Shown: piece by piece, positions 61,552 through 64,000 of the stretch
Layout of the letters: the number at the start of each line of letters is the position of its first letter
Position numbering within the stretch: the stretch's first letter is position 1
Assembly (NCBI GenBank): GCA_965249955.1
Contig: OZ252261.1
Location: forward strand, 1,984,001-2,048,000
DNA length: 64,000 nt
Reading direction: 5' to 3'
Source: SB11 sp965249955
Lineage (GTDB): Bacteria > Bacteroidota > Bacteroidia > UBA8524
The notes under the pieces: model-generated
Told to the model about the DNA's origin: nothing
Seen by the model: only the letters and a program-made list of their open reading frames with translations
The model's database searches: none
Translations under genes and position numbers: made by a program

Positions 61552-64000
61552 ATGAATATACCCTCTTCAGCAAACAACGATAGTCAGGAAATTAACAAAG
61601 CACAAATAGCCGATCAAGATGGGCAAGATGGCTTTGATATAAAAAAGTTTTTATTCACCCGTATATTAAGTGTACTGCCTTTTATAATCCTTAGTGGACT
61701 TATAGGACTTTTTGTTGCTTTTTTAGTAAACAGGTATACCCGTCCTATTTACTCTGTTGAAGCCACAATGTTGCTTCAAGAAGAGAAAAATCAAGAAGGG
61801 CTAGGCGGAGGCTTGCAATCGCTTTTATTCACTGATTCAAGATTGATATTCGAAAACTCAATACTTAGGCTAAAATCATACGCCTTAAACGAAAACGTGG
61901 TTAAAGGGTCTGATTTTAATGTTAGCTACTTTGCCGTAGGTCGTGCAGTATCAAATGAAATATATGGGAGCGAATGCCCTTTAAAAATTGAGTTCGACAC
62001 CTCTTCACCTCAACCTGTAAATACCGTTTTTGTAGTAGAAAGTGTTGATGAAAACTCTTTTAGTATTTTAGTTGAGCAATCGGGTATTAGTTATAGTTTA
62101 AACACTCAAGAGCCAGTAAAAACAGAAAAGTGTACCTACCCAACAGGTAAGAAAAATTATGGAGAATGGATACAATCCAGCTGTTACAAATACAGAGTAG
62201 TTAAAAAAGAAGGAAGTTTTTCATCAGGTTCAAAAATCAGAGTTATTCTAAACAAGAATAGCGATGTAGTAAAACAATTTCAGAGCCGATTAAAATTCGA
62301 ACCACTATCAAAAGGTTCTGCAGGTGTTAGAATGTCGATGGAAGGCAACAGCCGTGAGAAGATGGAAACCTACATAAACAAGTTGCAAGATGAGTTTATG
62401 GAAACAGGGCTTGAAGAGAAAAACAAAATTGTGCAAGGTGCAATAAAGTTTATCGAATCACAACTGTTAACCATTAGCGATTCTCTTCGTTTGGTAGAAG
62501 ATAATATTGAGGATTTTAGAGTAAACGAGGGTGTTATTGATCTTTCATCACAAGGTAGTTTACTGTTAAGCAGGCTTGAAGGAGTATTGGGTGAAAGAAC
62601 AGATGTACAGTTAAACATTAGTTACCTAAACTATTTAAAAGACTATTTAGAACGTAAAGACTTTAAAACAGATATTATTGCCCCATCATTAATGGGCATT
62701 ACTGAGAATACGTTACAAAATAGGGTAGAGAAACTGGTTGATTTACAGATAGAGTTTAAGAAAATTGCCCTTTCTAGCACAGAGCAAAGCATCATATACG
62801 AAAAACATTTAACCTCACTAAATCAGTATAGTAACAGCTTGCTCGAGTTGGTAAACAATGTGCAAAAAAGCCTAAAACTTGCCGCGGATGATATAAACAA
62901 GAGATTAGCAAAAATACAAAGCGAGATAGATTTATTGCCGAGCAAAGAGCGTGAGTATTTTGTTATAGAAAGAAAGTTTAAAGTAAACGAAGGCATATAC
63001 ACCTTCTTATTACAACGTAGGGCAGAGCTGGGTATATTAAAGGCATCAACCCGCCCTGACAATAAAATATTAGATAGGGCAAGTATAAAAGCAAAAATTA
63101 GCCCTAAATCTCAAACCAACTTTCTTATAGGGGGGTTAATAGGTGTATTAATTCCTATTCTCATCGTCTCTATTATTGAGTTCTTTAATAATAAAATACG
63201 TAGCACCAACGATATAAAACAAATATCGGGTATACCTATTATTGGTGGTGTTGGCCATAGTGATAAAGAAACCAACTTAGTAGTATACAACAATCCTAAA
63301 TCGTCTATAAGCGAGAGGTTTAGAGCAATACGAAGTAACCTTCAGTTTTTGGGTGACGATAATAAGAAACACAAAACCATTGTAATTACATCAAGCATTA
63401 GTGGCGAAGGAAAAACATTTTGCTCTATAAATATTGCCAGTATACTTGCTTACAGCAAAAAGAAAACCCTACTTATTGGTTTAGATTTACGTAAGCCTAA
63501 AATATATAGTGATTTTGATTTGACCAACGAGCATGGTATTTCTACCTACGCCGTAGGACGTTCAACAAAAGAGCAAATTGTACAAGCCACCAAATACGAA
63601 AATTTATATTTTATTGCAGCAGGGCCAACCCCTCCAAACCCTTCAGAACTTATTCTTAGCGATAAATTCTCTAACCTAATGCTTGAGCTTCAAGAAGAGT
63701 TTGACTATGTAGTAATGGATACACCTCCATTTGGTATTGTATCTGATGCCGTTGAATTGATGAAATATTCTGACATTAATCTTTATGTTGTAAGACAAGG
63801 TTATACCCGTAAAGACATGGTTCAGTTTATTGATAGCCTGTATCGCCAAAAGCAGATCAGAAACCTTAGTATAATTGTAAACGACGTTAAAGCGGGCAAC
63901 CCTTATGGCTACGGCTACGGTTATGGCTACGGTTATGGCTATGGTTACGGTTACGGAAGCTACGGTTATGGTGGTGGCTATGGCTACTACGAAGAAGATG
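61552..64000 (+). CDS. Polysaccharide biosynthesis tyrosine autokinase, Wzc-like (partial, runs off the right edge)
   Basis: At least 816 codons from ATG 61552. Chain-length-determinant (Wzz) domain with TM1 at about 40-60 and TM2 at about 524-543, joined by a long periplasmic coiled-coil region. The cytoplasmic BY-kinase domain has Walker A SSISGEGKT (614-622), Walker A' LLIGLDLR (640-647) and Walker B VVMDTPP (720-726). In Walker A' the usual first Asp is Gly643, as often in this phylum. The C-terminus, still open at the window end, is a Tyr-Gly repeat from about residue 785 with some 14 tyrosines. It is the substrate region for trans-autophosphorylation that controls polymer length and export with the Wza-like protein. 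Confidence 0.95.
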   Translation, partial: MNIPSSANNDSQEINKAQIADQDGQDGFDIKKFLFTRILSVLPFIILSGLIGLFVAFLVNRYTRPIYSVEATMLLQEEKNQEGLGGGLQSLLFTDSRLIFENSILRLKSYALNENVVKGSDFNVSYFAVGRAVSNEIYGSECPLKIEFDTSSPQPVNTVFVVESVDENSFSILVEQSGISYSLNTQEPVKTEKCTYPTGKKNYGEWIQSSCYKYRVVKKEGSFSSGSKIRVILNKNSDVVKQFQSRLKFEPLSKGSAGVRMSMEGNSREKMETYINKLQDEFMETGLEEKNKIVQGAIKFIESQLLTISDSLRLVEDNIEDFRVNEGVIDLSSQGSLLLSRLEGVLGERTDVQLNISYLNYLKDYLERKDFKTDIIAPSLMGITENTLQNRVEKLVDLQIEFKKIALSSTEQSIIYEKHLTSLNQYSNSLLELVNNVQKSLKLAADDINKRLAKIQSEIDLLPSKEREYFVIERKFKVNEGIYTFLLQRRAELGILKASTRPDNKILDRASIKAKISPKSQTNFLIGGLIGVLIPILIVSIIEFFNNKIRSTNDIKQISGIPIIGGVGHSDKETNLVVYNNPKSSISERFRAIRSNLQFLGDDNKKHKTIVITSSISGEGKTFCSINIASILAYSKKKTLLIGLDLRKPKIYSDFDLTNEHGISTYAVGRSTKEQIVQATKYENLYFIAAGPTPPNPSELILSDKFSNLMLELQEEFDYVVMDTPPFGIVSDAVELMKYSDINLYVVRQGYTRKDMVQFIDSLYRQKQIRNLSIIVNDVKAGNPYGYGYGYGYGYGYGYGYGSYGYGGGYGYYEED

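Noticed and set aside
63901..63990. Short tandem repeats at the right edge as a CRISPR array or minisatellite
   Set aside because: They are in frame and encode the Tyr-Gly tail of the Wzc-like kinase; there are no spacers.

Overview
The window is an AT-rich chromosomal segment of a Bacteroidota bacterium. I cannot name the genus. Supporting signs are a protein with a type IX secretion C-terminal sorting domain, families largely restricted to this phylum (DUF4834, DUF5686, DUF4468-like, SusE-like repeats), BY-kinase motifs of the Bacteroidota kind, TAnnTTTG promoter elements, weak Shine-Dalgarno signals and several TTG starts. meso-DAP peptidoglycan synthesis and LptC indicate a Gram-negative envelope. 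Nearly everything is housekeeping or conserved-accessory. I saw no tRNA, rRNA, CRISPR array, prophage or transposase gene.

Layout. 0-5.6 kb: the start of the division and cell wall (dcw) cluster on the minus strand, transcribed mraZ-rsmH-ftsL-ftsI-murE and running off the left edge, with a recognisable MraZ operator upstream of mraZ. 5.8-8.4 kb: a small lipoprotein, a bacilliredoxin and ahcY. 8.4-12.7 kb: a TPR hybrid histidine kinase, pdxJ and an RDD membrane protein. 12.7-17.6 kb: a plus-strand operon SpoIIM-like / membrane protein / DUF4129 / DUF4350 / MoxR ATPase, lacking the DUF58 gene that usually accompanies it. 17.8-25.9 kb: M1 aminopeptidase, DUF4468-like protein, DUF4834 protein, carB and a PAS sensor ending at its DHp-like helices. 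25.9-33.3 kb: a minus-strand run pepA-pdxA-yceD(DUF177)-rpmF-plsX-fabH-accB-accC, which links leucine aminopeptidase, vitamin B6, ribosomal protein L32 and initiation of fatty acid synthesis.

33.4-42.3 kb: sodium:solute symporter, LOG-family protein, a small lipoprotein, a DUF5686 outer membrane protein, two cyclophilin lipoproteins in tandem, a small conserved protein and a GH3-family enzyme. 42.3-47.5 kb: minus-strand birA-coaX-OMP-TPR-lptC-small membrane protein. 47.5-50.0 kb: rsfS and two tandem Ca2+/Na+ antiporters. 50.0-50.67 kb: the only long non-coding stretch, which is built from palindromes and bounded by a perfect 15-bp inverted repeat. 50.7-57.9 kb: minus-strand rpmH-rnpA-yidD-ctpA, then tauE-tsaB-MBL/rhodanese-OMP-hydrolase. 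58.0-64.0 kb: a secreted type IX cargo protein, asd, and the beginning of a capsule/exopolysaccharide locus (Wza-like lipoprotein and Wzc-like tyrosine kinase, cut by the right edge in a Tyr-Gly repeat).

Most unusual signals: the 50.07-50.65 kb inverted-repeat-bounded non-coding element; two families of dispersed perfect palindromes; the MraZ box overlapping the mraZ promoter; the kinase-like PAS protein without an ATPase domain; and the CarB that ends where the allosteric domain should begin. None of these proves a new system.
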